64,000 bases of DNA from Porphyrobacter sp. TH134 (GCF_002855495.1 NZ_PKRO01000004.1:62001-126000); one strand, 5' to 3'. Counted from the stretch's first letter, positions 9,375 through 18,942 are shown. The notes: generated from the letters alone by a model not told the origin. Translations and numbers: made by a program.

Positions 9375-10295
9375 ATGAACGCGCCTTTTTCCGCGTCGCC
9401 GGTGCCCGGCATCGTCAACGGCCTTTCGGTTGATGTCGAAGACTGGTTTCAGGTTGGCGCCTTTGAAAACGTCATCGCCCGCGGCGAATGGGACAGCATC
9501 AAGACCCGCGTGGAGGACAACGTCTACCGCGTGATCGACCTGTTCGCCGAGGCCGATGTGAAGGCGACGTTCTTCACGCTGGGCTGGGTGGCCGAGCGGC
9601 ACCCGGAGATGATCCGCCGGATCGTCGATGCGGGGCACGAAATCGCCAGCCACGGCTATGATCATGCGCGGGTGTTCACCTTCACACGCGCCGAGTTTGC
9701 CGAGGATATCCGCAAGGCGCGCGCGATTTTGGAAGATGCGAGCGGGGTGAAGGTCACCGGCTACCGCGCGCCAAGCTTTTCGATCGATCAGCGCACCCCT
9801 TGGGCTTTTGCCGAGCTGGCCGAACAAGGCTATGCCTATTCCAGCAGCGTCGCGCCGGTGGTGCACGACCATTATGGCTGGCCCGAAGCGCCGCGCTTTG
9901 CCTTCAGGCCGTTGCCGTGGTCCTCGATGATCGAACTGCCGGTGACCACCGCGATCCTTGGCGGGCGGCGTGTGGCAGCGGGCGGGGGCGGGTTTTTCCG
10001 CGTGCTGCCTTATGGCTTTTCGCGCTGGGCGATCCGGCAGGTGAACCGCACTGATGGGCGCCCGGCAGTGTTCTATTTCCACCCGTGGGAGGTCGATCCC
10101 GATCAACCGCGCGTGGGCCATGCGCCGCTGCGTTCGCGGTTTCGGCATTACACGGGCCTTGCAAAGATGGCGGACAAGCTGCGCGGGCTGGTCCATGATT
10201 TCCGCTGGGGGCGGATGGACATGGTCGCTCACCGCGAAGCGGCGCGGGCAGGCGATCTGGTGCTGGCCGGCCCGGCTGAAGGCCTTGCCGCATGA
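9375..10295 (+). CDS. XrtA-system polysaccharide deacetylase (NodB/CE4)
   Basis: A 306-residue carbohydrate esterase of the NodB homology family. The first catalytic motif is LSVDVEDWFQ, the metal-binding motif SHGYDH follows near residue 93, and YRAPSFSI and the late HPWEVDPDQP complete the CE4 signature (TIGR03006 type). It should remove N-acetyl groups from the exported polysaccharide. There is no signal peptide, as is usual for this XrtA subfamily. The start is ATG 9375, five bases past the ATPase stop. Its stop overlaps the FemAB-like gene by ATGA. Confidence 0.9.
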   Translation: MNAPFSASPVPGIVNGLSVDVEDWFQVGAFENVIARGEWDSIKTRVEDNVYRVIDLFAEADVKATFFTLGWVAERHPEMIRRIVDAGHEIASHGYDHARVFTFTRAEFAEDIRKARAILEDASGVKVTGYRAPSFSIDQRTPWAFAELAEQGYAYSSSVAPVVHDHYGWPEAPRFAFRPLPWSSMIELPVTTAILGGRRVAAGGGGFFRVLPYGFSRWAIRQVNRTDGRPAVFYFHPWEVDPDQPRVGHAPLRSRFRHYTGLAKMADKLRGLVHDFRWGRMDMVAHREAARAGDLVLAGPAEGLAA

Positions 10296-11353
10296 ACGCG
10301 CCGGTGAAAGCCGGCGAAGTGGTGCGCGTCGTTGATCTGCGTGACGGGCACGAATTGCGCCGGATCGAAGGCTTTGTGGCAGAAAGCGGCGCAAGCCTGT
10401 TTCACCGCCCGGCATGGTTGCTGGCGGTAGAAGCCGGCACCGGCCAACGCGCCGCCGGGATTGTGGCCGAACGGCTTGGCACGGTGACAGGCTGGTTGCC
10501 GATGACGCAGGTGCGATCGGCGCTGTTTGGCAAGGCACTGGTGTCGAGCGGGTTTGGCGTCGGCGGCGGGATCATCGCGGGCATGCCTGCAACTGCCGAC
10601 GCGCTGGCCGATGCGGCCCAGGCAATGGCCATACAAGGCGGCTTTGCCGGGATCGAATTGCGCGGCGGCAAGGTGCCCGAAGGCTGGGAGTGCTGGTCAG
10701 ACAAGCATTGCGGCTTTGAACGCGCGCTTGCCGCTGACGACGAAGCGGAATTGCTCGCGATCCCGCGCAAGGCCCGTGCCGAAGTGCGCAAAGGCCTTGG
10801 TTTTGGGCACCGCATGACCATCGGGCGGAGCGCGCAAGATCTGGCGGCCCATTACGCCTGCTATAGCGAGAGTGTGCGCAATCTTGGCACGCCGGTGTTC
10901 CCAAAGCGGTTGTTTGCCGCGATGCTGGACGCCTTTGCCGAGGCCAGCGACATCCTCACCGTCTGGCAGGGCGATACCCCGCTGGCGAGCGTGCTCAGCT
11001 TCTATCACGGCGGCGCGGTGCTGCCCTTCTGGGGCGGCGGCGTGTTTGCCGCGCGGGCCGCTCGCGCCAACGAAGTGATGTATTACGAGCTGATGCTCCA
11101 TGCCCGCCGGCAGGGCATCGCCCGCTTCGATTTCGGGCGCTCCAAAACCGGTAGCGGGCCGTTCGCCTTCAAGAAGAACTGGGGCTTTGATCCGGTGCCA
11201 CTAACCTATGGCGCATGGACTGCGCCCGGCCAGCCGCCGCGCAACATTGATCCGACCGATGCCAGCTACAGCCGCAAGATCGCGCTGTGGAAGAAGCTGC
11301 CGCTGCCGGTCGCCAACACGCTGGGGCCGTGGATCGCGCGCGGGCTGGCTTAG
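10292..11353 (+). CDS. FemAB-family protein, XrtA/PEP-CTERM system-associated
   Basis: A 353-residue protein with the FemAB/GNAT double fold. The C-terminal acyltransferase motif DFGRSKTGSGPFAFKKNWGF is at about 288-307. FemAB proteins add amino acids or acyl groups to cell-wall or polysaccharide precursors; in XrtA loci the acceptor is thought to be a sugar, which would fit with the ligase and decarboxylase supplying the donor. This functional link is inference. The ATG overlaps the deacetylase stop by four bases. Confidence 0.88.
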   Translation: MNAPVKAGEVVRVVDLRDGHELRRIEGFVAESGASLFHRPAWLLAVEAGTGQRAAGIVAERLGTVTGWLPMTQVRSALFGKALVSSGFGVGGGIIAGMPATADALADAAQAMAIQGGFAGIELRGGKVPEGWECWSDKHCGFERALAADDEAELLAIPRKARAEVRKGLGFGHRMTIGRSAQDLAAHYACYSESVRNLGTPVFPKRLFAAMLDAFAEASDILTVWQGDTPLASVLSFYHGGAVLPFWGGGVFAARAARANEVMYYELMLHARRQGIARFDFGRSKTGSGPFAFKKNWGFDPVPLTYGAWTAPGQPPRNIDPTDASYSRKIALWKKLPLPVANTLGPWIARGLA

Positions 11354-11363
11354 GGGGGGCGTG

Positions 11364-12590
11364 ATGGGCGCAATTTTGTTCCTCGCGCACCGGGTGCCCT
11401 TCCCGCCGGACCGGGGTGATCGCATCCGGTCGCACAATCTGCTGAAAGCGTTGGCACGGCTCGCGCCGGTGCATGTCGGTTGCTTTGGCGAAGGGCAGGG
11501 CACGGGCGCGGGCGAGGCCGCCCTGGACGACATAGCGGCGTCCTGCTGCATTGCGCCGCGCACCAAGCCGCTGCCGCTCGCCGGGGTTGAGGCGGTGCTG
11601 ACAGGCAAGCCGGTCAGCCTCACCGCGTTCCGTTCCCGCAAGCTAGCCGCTTGGGTGCGCGAGACCATTGCCCGCCATGATATTGCCGCCATCGTCGTGT
11701 TTTCGGGCCAGATGGGGCAATATGTTCCGGCTGATTTCACGGGCCGCGTGGTGATAGACCTGTGCGATGTCGATAGCGCGAAGTTCGCCAGCTACGCCGA
11801 AAATGGCGAGCGCGTGTGGCTCAACACCCGCGAGGCGCGGTTGCTGGCGGTGGAGGAAGAACGGCTTGGTGCTCGCGCCGATGCGACGATCCTGATTTCG
11901 CAAGCGGAGGCCGCGCTTTATCGCAGCCGCTTGACCGCGCCCGGGCGGATCAAAGTCGAGGTCATCGGCAACGGGATCGATGCGGGTTTCTTCGATCCTG
12001 CCGCCACTATCCCGCATCCGGCGCTGGCCAGCGTTCCAGGGCCGCATTTCACGTTCACCGGCCAGATGGATTACCGGCCCAACGAACAGGCCGCCTTGTG
12101 GGTGATCGAGGCGTTGATGCCCAAACTGCGCGCCCGTTATCCGCAAGCGGTGTTCCATGTCGTCGGCCGCAACCCGACGGGCAAGCTGATGGCCTATCAT
12201 GGCACCCCCGGCGTGCAGGTGTGGGGCGAGGTTCCCGATGTGCGCCCCTTCATCGCCGCTGCCGACGCCGTGCTCGCCCCGCTGCTGATCGCCCGCGGGG
12301 TGCAGAACAAGGTGCTGGAGGCGATGGCGATGGCCAAGCCGGTGGTGCTGACGCCCGACGCCGCGACCGGAATTGCCGCGCGCGATGGCACCGATTGGCT
12401 GGTCTGCCCGCCCGATCCCGCCGCCATGTGCACCGCGATTGAAGCCCTGCTTTCAAATCCTGACGCACCCGCCCGGATCGGCGCAGCGGCAAGGGCTTTC
12501 GTGATCGGTCATCACGGTTGGGAGGCGATGATGGCCCCGCTTGCAGGGCTGGTCGGCATCGCCGCGGAGGGCCAGCGCCATGCCGCCTGA
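11364..12590 (+). CDS. XrtA/PEP-CTERM-system glycosyltransferase (GT4-like, TIGR03087 type)
   Basis: A 408-residue glycosyltransferase. The N-terminus MGAILFLAHRVPFPPDRGDR is characteristic of TIGR03087. The GT-B C-terminal domain shows VIGNGIDAGFFDP, FTFTGQMDYRPN and the donor-binding region around LLIARGVQNKVLEAMAMAKP. The open frame extends upstream, but ATG 11364 follows a run of G that acts as a ribosome-binding site just after the FemAB stop. It should add a sugar to the lipid-linked repeat unit in the cytoplasm. It overlaps exosortase A by 11 bases. Confidence 0.88.
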   Translation: MGAILFLAHRVPFPPDRGDRIRSHNLLKALARLAPVHVGCFGEGQGTGAGEAALDDIAASCCIAPRTKPLPLAGVEAVLTGKPVSLTAFRSRKLAAWVRETIARHDIAAIVVFSGQMGQYVPADFTGRVVIDLCDVDSAKFASYAENGERVWLNTREARLLAVEEERLGARADATILISQAEAALYRSRLTAPGRIKVEVIGNGIDAGFFDPAATIPHPALASVPGPHFTFTGQMDYRPNEQAALWVIEALMPKLRARYPQAVFHVVGRNPTGKLMAYHGTPGVQVWGEVPDVRPFIAAADAVLAPLLIARGVQNKVLEAMAMAKPVVLTPDAATGIAARDGTDWLVCPPDPAAMCTAIEALLSNPDAPARIGAAARAFVIGHHGWEAMMAPLAGLVGIAAEGQRHAA

Positions 12591-13584
12591 AAGCACGGCT
12601 TTGCCAGCACCTCCCGTTTCGGCCAGCCTACCCGCGCCATGGCGCACACCGCTCGCATCATTGGGGGCGGCGGTGTTTGTGCTGATAGCGGTCACAGCCC
12701 ATAGCTGGGGCGCGATGCTGCACCAGTGGTGGAATATCGACACCTATAACCACCTGCTGTTTGTCCCCTTCATCGCGGCCTGGCTCGCGGCGCTGAAAGA
12801 GGAGGAACTGGCCGCGCTGACCCCGCAAGCCTTCTGGCCCGGCCTGTTGCTGGTGGCAGCGGCACTCGGCCTGTGGGGCGCGGGCGAGGCTTCGGGGATC
12901 AACCTGCTGGCTCAGGCAGGCGCGGTGGCCGCGGTGCAAGCGGCGGTCCTGACGGTGCTGGGGGTGCGGGTCAGCTTGCTGCTGGCGCTGCCGCTCGCCT
13001 TTGCCAGCTTTATGGTGCCCTTCGGCGACGAGATCATCGCGCCGCTGCAAACCATCACCGCCGAAATCGCCATCGCGCTCACGCATCTCAGCGGCGTTCC
13101 GGCGCGGATCGAGGGCATTCATATCTACACCCCCGCCGGCCTGTTCATCGTCGCCGAGGCCTGTTCGGGCGTAAAGTTCCTGATTGCGATGGTGACGCTT
13201 GCCGTGCTGGTCTGCTTTACCCGCTTCACCCACTGGCGCCGCCGCACGGTATTCCTGGCCGCCTGCATCATCGTGCCGATCCTTGCCAACGGCGTGCGCG
13301 CATGGGCGACGATCTATGTCGCGCAATTTATCGGGGCCGAGCGGGCGAGCGGGTTCGATCACATCGTCTATGGCTGGATTTTCTTTGCGATCGTGGTCGT
13401 TGCCATGCTGGGCGGGGCATGGCGGTTTTTCGACCGCGAGCCGGAAGATTATGGCTGGCGGGCCGAGACCATCGCCAGCTGGCCCAGCGTCGTCCGCGCC
13501 GAGGCGCTGCGCTTTGCGCCCACCAGCGCCGCGCTCGCGATCATCGTCCTTGCGGGCGTTGCCGCGCTGGCCGCGCTGCTTTAG
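12580..13584 (+). CDS. xrtA: Exosortase A
   Basis: A 334-residue multi-pass membrane cysteine protease/transpeptidase. The catalytic triad is visible: C195 in VAEACSGVKF, R240 in ANGVRAW and H261 in FDHIVYGW. Eight or so hydrophobic segments cover residues 27-335. Exosortases cut PEP-CTERM sorting signals and probably transfer the protein to an envelope glycan. GGAGG upstream supports ATG 12580, inside the end of the glycosyltransferase gene. The protein stops after its last TM and lacks the periplasmic EpsI domain that some XrtA proteins carry at the C-terminus. Confidence 0.92.
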   Translation: MPPESTALPAPPVSASLPAPWRTPLASLGAAVFVLIAVTAHSWGAMLHQWWNIDTYNHLLFVPFIAAWLAALKEEELAALTPQAFWPGLLLVAAALGLWGAGEASGINLLAQAGAVAAVQAAVLTVLGVRVSLLLALPLAFASFMVPFGDEIIAPLQTITAEIAIALTHLSGVPARIEGIHIYTPAGLFIVAEACSGVKFLIAMVTLAVLVCFTRFTHWRRRTVFLAACIIVPILANGVRAWATIYVAQFIGAERASGFDHIVYGWIFFAIVVVAMLGGAWRFFDREPEDYGWRAETIASWPSVVRAEALRFAPTSAALAIIVLAGVAALAALL

Positions 13585-13595
13585 GCGGCAAGACC

Positions 13596-15494
13596 ATGTG
13601 CGGGATTGCCGGGATCTTTCATGCCGAAACGCCCAAGCCGGTCGACCCGTTGCGGGTTGAGCGGATGTGCGATGCGCTCGCCCACCGCGGGCCGGACGGC
13701 GCAGGGGTGTGGACGGGCCAAGGTATCGGCCTTGGCCATCGCCGGTTGTCGATCATCGACCTCGCGGGGTCCCCGCAGCCGATGCACACGCCCGATGGCA
13801 GGGCGGTGATCGTCTTCAACGGCGAGATCTACAATTTCCGCGAATTGCGCTGTGAGCTCGAACAGGCTGGTTTCACCTTCCGCACCTCGGGCGATACCGA
13901 GGTGATCCTTGCCGCGTGGCAGCGCTGGGGGCCGGATTGCCTCAAGCGGTTCGACGGGATGTTCGCCTTTGCGCTGTATGACCGCGACAAGCGCCAGCTG
14001 TTCCTGGCCCGCGACCGCTTTGGGGTGAAGCCGCTGTTCTATGCGCCGCTGTCGGACGGCAGCATTGCCTTTGCCTCGGAGCTGAAAGGCCTGCTGGCGC
14101 ATCCGCTGCTGCGCCGCCGGGTGAGCCCGCAGGCGATCGAGGCTTACATGACCTGGGGCTATGTCCCCGATACGCACTCGATCCTTGCAGGCGTGGAGAA
14201 GCTGCCGGCCGGCCATTTCTGGCTGCTGGAGCAGGGCCGCGCGCCGGGCCGCCCGCAGCGCTGGTGGGACATCGACTTCACCCAGCGCGAGCGGGGAAGC
14301 GAGGCCGATCTGTCGGCGCAGCTGGTGCATTTGCTGCGCGAAGGCGTGCGATCACGGATGGTGGCGGACGTGCCGCTGGGCGCGTTTCTGTCGGGCGGGG
14401 TGGACAGTTCGGGCGTGGTCGCGCTGATGAGCGAGGCCAGCAGCCAGCCGGTGCAGACGTGTTCCATCGGTTTCGATGTCGCCGCCTATGACGAGACGTC
14501 TTACGCGCGTCAGGTTGCCGCGAAGTTTGGCGCAGACCATGCCGAACGGATCGTTGCGACCGATGATTTTGGCGCCATCGATCAGCTGGCCGCGATGTTC
14601 GACGAGCCCTTCGCCGATGCCTCGGCCTTGCCGACATGGCGCGTGTGCCAATTGGCGCGCGAGCGGGTGACCGTGGCCCTGTCGGGTGATGGGGCCGACG
14701 AGGCTTTCGGCGGATACCGGCGGCAGGTGTTCCATCATCATGAAGAACGCGCCCGTTCCGTCCTGCCCGCGGGCCTTCGCGCCCCGTTGTTCGGCGCGCT
14801 GGGCCGCGCATGGCCCAAGGCCGACTGGGCACCGCGCCCCTTGCGCGCCAAGGCGACCTTGCTGGCGCTGGCTGAAAGCGGGGAGGAAGGCTATGCGCGC
14901 GGGCTATCCGTGACACTGCCTGATGCACGCCGTGCGCTCTATTCCGATGCCTTTGCCGCCAGCCTTGATGGCTTCCGGGGCGAGGATGAACTCATCGCCC
15001 TGATGCGCGCCGCGCCGGGCCGCTCGGGCCTCGACCGGGCGCAATATGCCGACCTTGCGTTCTGGATGCCCGGCGACATTCTCACCAAGGTCGACCGGAC
15101 GAGCATGGCGGTGAGCCTTGAAGCGCGCGAGCCGCTGCTGGATCATCGTCTGGTCGAATTCGCCGCGCGCCTGCCCGAAGGCATGCGGGTGCGCGGCAGC
15201 ACCGGCAAATATCTGCTGAAGAAATCGCTCGAACGCTATCTGCCGCATGACATCCTCTACCGCCCCAAACAGGGCTTCGTCACGCCGATTGCCGAATGGC
15301 TGCGCGGGCCGCTTGCCAGCGCGGCGCGCGGGATCGGGGCCAGCGGCGGGCTGGCGCAGACCGGGTTTTTCGATGCCAAGTCAATCAGCGCGATGGCCGA
15401 GGCGCATATCGGGGGCCGCGCGGACCATTCGCGCACGCTGTGGCAATTGCTGATGCTGGAAAAGTCGCTGACCCAGTTGGGGGTGAGCGGTTAA
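13596..15494 (+). CDS. XrtA/PEP-CTERM-system amidotransferase (asparagine synthase-like)
   Basis: A 632-residue two-domain enzyme. The N-terminal class II glutaminase has the catalytic Cys right after the start Met (MCGIAGIFHAE) and NGEIYNFRELR. The C-terminal synthase domain has the ATP PP-loop motif LSGGVDSSGVVAL near 265 and LSGDGADEAFGGYRRQ near 363. It moves ammonia from glutamine to an activated carboxylate. Members of this subfamily (TIGR03108) sit next to xrtA and are thought to amidate sugar acids of the polysaccharide. It is the last gene of the XrtA run; a REP-like inverted repeat follows. Confidence 0.9.
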   Translation: MCGIAGIFHAETPKPVDPLRVERMCDALAHRGPDGAGVWTGQGIGLGHRRLSIIDLAGSPQPMHTPDGRAVIVFNGEIYNFRELRCELEQAGFTFRTSGDTEVILAAWQRWGPDCLKRFDGMFAFALYDRDKRQLFLARDRFGVKPLFYAPLSDGSIAFASELKGLLAHPLLRRRVSPQAIEAYMTWGYVPDTHSILAGVEKLPAGHFWLLEQGRAPGRPQRWWDIDFTQRERGSEADLSAQLVHLLREGVRSRMVADVPLGAFLSGGVDSSGVVALMSEASSQPVQTCSIGFDVAAYDETSYARQVAAKFGADHAERIVATDDFGAIDQLAAMFDEPFADASALPTWRVCQLARERVTVALSGDGADEAFGGYRRQVFHHHEERARSVLPAGLRAPLFGALGRAWPKADWAPRPLRAKATLLALAESGEEGYARGLSVTLPDARRALYSDAFAASLDGFRGEDELIALMRAAPGRSGLDRAQYADLAFWMPGDILTKVDRTSMAVSLEAREPLLDHRLVEFAARLPEGMRVRGSTGKYLLKKSLERYLPHDILYRPKQGFVTPIAEWLRGPLASAARGIGASGGLAQTGFFDAKSISAMAEAHIGGRADHSRTLWQLLMLEKSLTQLGVSG

Positions 15495-15508
15495 ACCACT
15501 CTCCCTCC

Positions 15509-15597
15509 CGTTCGCCCTGAGCTTGTCGAAGGGCGGTTCTTCCGCTTCAGCCTCGGCCTGAAGAAAGTGCGGCCCCTCGACAAGCTCAGGACGAACG
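15509..15597. repeat. REP-like inverted repeat pair in a convergent intergenic gap
   Basis: A left arm at 15509-15534 (CGTTCGCCCTGAGCTTGTCG, continuing) is matched in reverse complement by 15573-15597 (CTCGACAAGCTCAGGACGAACG). A small hairpin, CTTCAG/CTGAAG, lies between at 15546-15564. The GAGCTTGTCGA core is a widely seen intergenic repeat in sphingomonad genomes, by my recollection. It sits between the amidotransferase and zapE stop codons, so it could also work as a two-way terminator. Confidence 0.7.
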
Positions 15598-15607
15598 CAG
15601 GCAGGAC

Positions 15608-16729
15608 CTAGTCCTCGGCCCCATGCCCGAGCGCCATGTAATCGGCGCTCTGCATTTCGTTGAGGCGGCTCACCGTCCGCTCGAATTCAAACGCCCCGTC
15701 GCCTGCCTGATACAGCGCTTCGGGCGCGGCGGCGGCGGTCACAAACAGCTTTACGCGGTGTTCGTAGAGCGCATCGATCAGCTTGGTAAAGCGGATCGCC
15801 TCGTTGCGGTTCTCCGGCCCCATGCGCGGAATGCCGACGAGGATGACTGTGTGAAAGCTGCGCGCAATGGCGAGATAGTCCGCCGCACCGCGGTTAGCGC
15901 CGCACAGCTTCTTGAAGCTGAACACGCCCACCCCCTTGAGGCTTTTGGGCACATCGAGCGTGCGCCCGCCGCCCAGATCAAGCGTGCCGCTGGGCACATG
16001 GGCAGCGTCTTCGGGTTCGAAGTCGGTGAGACGAAAGAACGCCTCACGCACCTGCGCAGTTGCTGCGTCACCCAGCGGTGCATGCCACATCGCCATCCCG
16101 CCGATGCGGTCGAGCCGGTAGTCGGTCTGGCCATTGAGCGACAGCACATCCATCCGGCGGATCACCAGATCAATGAATGGCAGGAACAGCGAGCGGTTCA
16201 GCCCGTCCTTGTAGAGGTCTTGCGGCGGGCGATTGCTGGTGGTGACGATCACAGTCCCCATTTCCATCAGCGCCGTGAAAAACCGCCCCATGATTGCAGC
16301 ATCGGCGGTGTTGTTGACCACCATCTCGTCAAACGCGAGGCAGCGCAGATCGCGCGCCATGTCCTGTGCAACGGCGATCAGCGGGTCGCGGCGTTCCGCC
16401 TTGCGGGCATCGGCGATGCGGCGGTCGACCTCCAGCATGAAGGCGTGGAAGTGGACCCGACGCTTGGCAGACAGGCCGAGCGTTTCGACGAACAGGTCCA
16501 TCAGCATCGACTTGCCGCGCCCGACACCGCCCCACAGGTAGACCCCGCGCGGGTCGGGCGTGGCTTCGCGGGTGCCGGTCAGGCGGGCGAACAGGCTCTT
16601 TTTGGGCGGGGGTGCCTCAAGCTCGTCCTGCAACCGCGCCAGCCGCTCGGCCGCTGCGCGCTGATCGGGGTCTGCGCGCAATTCGCCGCTGGCAATCAGC
16701 GCATCATAACGGGCCAGCAGTCCGGGCAT
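15608..16729 (-). CDS. zapE: Cell division protein ZapE (AFG1-like ATPase)
   Basis: A 373-residue P-loop ATPase. Walker A is GGVGRGKS near residue 70 in the phrase GVYLWGGVGRGKSMLMDLF, and Walker B is CLAFDEMVV near 133, followed by TTSNRPPQDLYKDGLNR, a signature of the AFG1/ZapE family. In E. coli ZapE associates with the Z-ring; in mitochondria the relative AFG1 helps turn over respiratory subunits. It is seven bases downstream of the thioesterase gene and on the same strand as sdhB, so all three may be co-transcribed. Confidence 0.92.
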   Translation of the reverse strand: MPGLLARYDALIASGELRADPDQRAAAERLARLQDELEAPPPKKSLFARLTGTREATPDPRGVYLWGGVGRGKSMLMDLFVETLGLSAKRRVHFHAFMLEVDRRIADARKAERRDPLIAVAQDMARDLRCLAFDEMVVNNTADAAIMGRFFTALMEMGTVIVTTSNRPPQDLYKDGLNRSLFLPFIDLVIRRMDVLSLNGQTDYRLDRIGGMAMWHAPLGDAATAQVREAFFRLTDFEPEDAAHVPSGTLDLGGGRTLDVPKSLKGVGVFSFKKLCGANRGAADYLAIARSFHTVILVGIPRMGPENRNEAIRFTKLIDALYEHRVKLFVTAAAAPEALYQAGDGAFEFERTVSRLNEMQSADYMALGHGAED

Positions 16730-16735
16730 GCCTGG

Positions 16736-17233
16736 TCAGGCTTGGCTGCGCATCTTGCGCACAATGCCTGAATAGCTGGCGATGATGTCTTCGCCGCCAT
16801 CAGCGCGAGGCTGCGTGGCAAAGCCGCGCAGGAACAGCATCCGCCCGGTTTCGCGCACAATCTCGCTCACCGCATCGAGCGGCCGAGAAGGATCGCCCGC
16901 GCCCACAAACTGGGTGGACAATTCAACCGTCACCGATGGCCCCGCCTCGCCGCTGCCGTTGATGTGCATCGCGGCGAACAGGGCAATATCGATCAACCCC
17001 AGCGTCACCGCGCCGTGGATGTTGTCACCCAGATTGGTGTGGCGGCGTTCGGGTAACATCCGCAGGCGGCATTTGTCGCCTTCCTTGCGCACCCGCATGT
17101 CGCCCAGAACAGCGGTATTGAACCGCGTGCGATCCACCAGATTCCAGCTGTGCCAGCCTGCCTCGCCGCCGCATTCTTCGGGCGCGAGCGCATGGTGATC
17201 GAACGGCGCGCCCAAGGGTTTGCTGCTCGCCAT
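16736..17233 (-). CDS. PaaI-family hotdog thioesterase
   Basis: A 165-residue hotdog-fold protein. The motif NIHGAVTLGLIDIALFAAMH, starting near residue 70, is the HGG-type helix of PaaI-like acyl-CoA thioesterases, followed by VTVELSTQFVGAG. It should cleave an acyl-CoA thioester in the cytoplasm; the acyl chain is unknown. It lies between sdhB and zapE with short gaps. Confidence 0.85.
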   Translation of the reverse strand: MASSKPLGAPFDHHALAPEECGGEAGWHSWNLVDRTRFNTAVLGDMRVRKEGDKCRLRMLPERRHTNLGDNIHGAVTLGLIDIALFAAMHINGSGEAGPSVTVELSTQFVGAGDPSRPLDAVSEIVRETGRMLFLRGFATQPRADGGEDIIASYSGIVRKMRSQA

Positions 17234-17265
17234 ATCTTCGCGCCTGTCAGGTCGGTCTGCGAAAA

Positions 17266-18045
17266 TCAGATCGCGCGTTCGGCCATCATCTTCTTGGTTT
17301 CAGCGATCGCCTTAGCGGGGCTGAGGCCCTTGGGGCACACATTCGCGCAGTTCATGATCGTGTGGCAGCGATAGAGGCGGAACGGGTCTTCCAGATCGTC
17401 CAGACGCTCACCCGTCATCTCGTCGCGGCTATCCGCCAGCCAGCGATAGGCCTGAAGCAAGATCGCCGGGCCGAGGAACTTGTCGCTGTTCCACCAATAA
17501 GATGGGCAGCTGGTCGAGCAGCAGGCGCACAGGATGCACTCGTAAAGGCCATCAAGCTGTTCGCGCTGTTCGGGCGATTGCAGCCGCTCCTTGCCGCTCG
17601 GCGTGGGGGTGACGGTTTGCAGCCACGGGCGGATCGAGGCATATTGCGCGTAGAAGTGCGTGAAATCAGGCACCAGATCCTTGATCACGTCCATGTGCGG
17701 CAGCGGGGTAATGCGAATCTCGCCCTTGAGGTCTTCGATCGCGGTGGTGCAGGCCAGGCCGTTCTTGCCGTTGATGTTCATCGAACACGACCCGCAGATG
17801 CCTTCGCGGCACGACCGGCGGAAGGTCAGGGTGGGATCGACCTCGTTCTTGATCTTGAACAGCGCGTCCAGCACCATCGGCCCGCATTCGTCGAGGTTGA
17901 TTTCGAACTTGTCATACCGCGGGTTCTGGCCGGAATCGGGATCGTAGCGATAGACCTTGAACGCCTTCACGCGCCCGCCGGATGCCTTGTGCACCTTGCC
18001 AGCGTTATTGATCTTGGAATTCTTGGGGAGAGTGAAGGTCGCCAT
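17266..18045 (-). CDS. sdhB: Succinate dehydrogenase iron-sulfur subunit
   Basis: A 259-residue SdhB. It carries electrons from the FAD of SdhA to ubiquinone in complex II. The [2Fe-2S] ligands are in [21 protein letters not shown], the [4Fe-4S] ligands in [16 protein letters not shown] and the [3Fe-4S] ligands in [17 protein letters not shown]. The length is normal. No sdhC, sdhD or sdhA is next to it in this window; upstream lies a divergent SDR gene, so sdhB appears to be separated from the rest of its operon. Confidence 0.97.
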   Translation of the reverse strand: MATFTLPKNSKINNAGKVHKASGGRVKAFKVYRYDPDSGQNPRYDKFEINLDECGPMVLDALFKIKNEVDPTLTFRRSCREGICGSCSMNINGKNGLACTTAIEDLKGEIRITPLPHMDVIKDLVPDFTHFYAQYASIRPWLQTVTPTPSGKERLQSPEQREQLDGLYECILCACCSTSCPSYWWNSDKFLGPAILLQAYRWLADSRDEMTGERLDDLEDPFRLYRCHTIMNCANVCPKGLSPAKAIAETKKMMAERAI

Positions 18046-18135
18046 GAACTGATCCCGTTTCGAGTTGGCACCTATCTAACGCGATTGTGTGCCGGTGCAA
18101 GCGGGCGCTGTTGCGTGCTTTTGCACAAGAGTTGA

Positions 18136-18942
18136 ATGCACCACACCAGCCGGAACCATGCGCACGGCCATGCGCTTGGCCCAATGATGACACGTGCACC
18201 CCAATTTTCGCAAGACAGCCCGCGCTGGCCCCGCGTCGCTGCCGTTTTTGGCGCCAGTGGCGGGATCGGCCGCGCCTTGTGCGAGGGCCTGGCGGCGGGC
18301 GGAACCGCGGTGATCCATGCCGGGTCGCGCGCCGGGCTTGGCCCAGATGGGGCGGGCATCCGGCCCTTTGCCTTCGATCTGAAGGACGAGGCCAGCATTG
18401 CTGCTGCGGCAGACGCAATGCGGGATGATCCGCCCGAGTTGGTAATCGCGGCAACCGGCGTGCTGACCTTGCCTGACGGCACCGGGCCGGAGCGGACGTA
18501 CAAACGCCTCGATCCGGCCACGATGGCCGAAGTGCTGGCCCTCAACACTATCGGCCCGGCGCTGATCGCCAAGCATATGCTGGGCATTATGCCGCGCGGG
18601 TCTGCCTTCACCTTTGCCGCGCTGTCAGCGCGGGTCGGATCGATTTCGGACAATCGGCTTGGCGGGTGGCATTCTTACCGGGCGAGCAAGGCGGCGCTCA
18701 ATATGCTGCTGCGCAACTTTGCGCTGGAAATGGCGCGCACGCATCCCGAAAGCGTGATCGTGGGCCTGCATCCCGGCACGGTTGATAGCGCCCTGTCCCA
18801 GCCGTTCCAGTCGGGCCTTGCAGAAGGTCAGCTGACCCGGCCAGCCGATGCTGCGGCCAATTTGCTGGCCGTGCTTTCCGGTCTGACACCGGAACAGTCC
18901 GGCAAGGTCTTCGATTTTCGCGGCGCAGAAGTCCCGGCCTGA
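18136..18942 (+). CDS. SDR-family oxidoreductase (C-factor-like)
   Basis: A 268-residue short-chain dehydrogenase. The Rossmann motif VFGASGGIGRALCEG is near residue 37 and the catalytic Tyr-Lys pair lies in YRASKAAL near 185. The overall sequence resembles CsgA/C-factor-type SDRs. The substrate is not known. The start may be ATG 18136, which has a weak AAGAG upstream, or ATG 18184; the first 16 residues are His-rich and not family-like, so 18184 is quite possible. Divergent from sdhB over a 90-base gap. Confidence 0.85.
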   Translation: MHHTSRNHAHGHALGPMMTRAPQFSQDSPRWPRVAAVFGASGGIGRALCEGLAAGGTAVIHAGSRAGLGPDGAGIRPFAFDLKDEASIAAAADAMRDDPPELVIAATGVLTLPDGTGPERTYKRLDPATMAEVLALNTIGPALIAKHMLGIMPRGSAFTFAALSARVGSISDNRLGGWHSYRASKAALNMLLRNFALEMARTHPESVIVGLHPGTVDSALSQPFQSGLAEGQLTRPADAAANLLAVLSGLTPEQSGKVFDFRGAEVPA

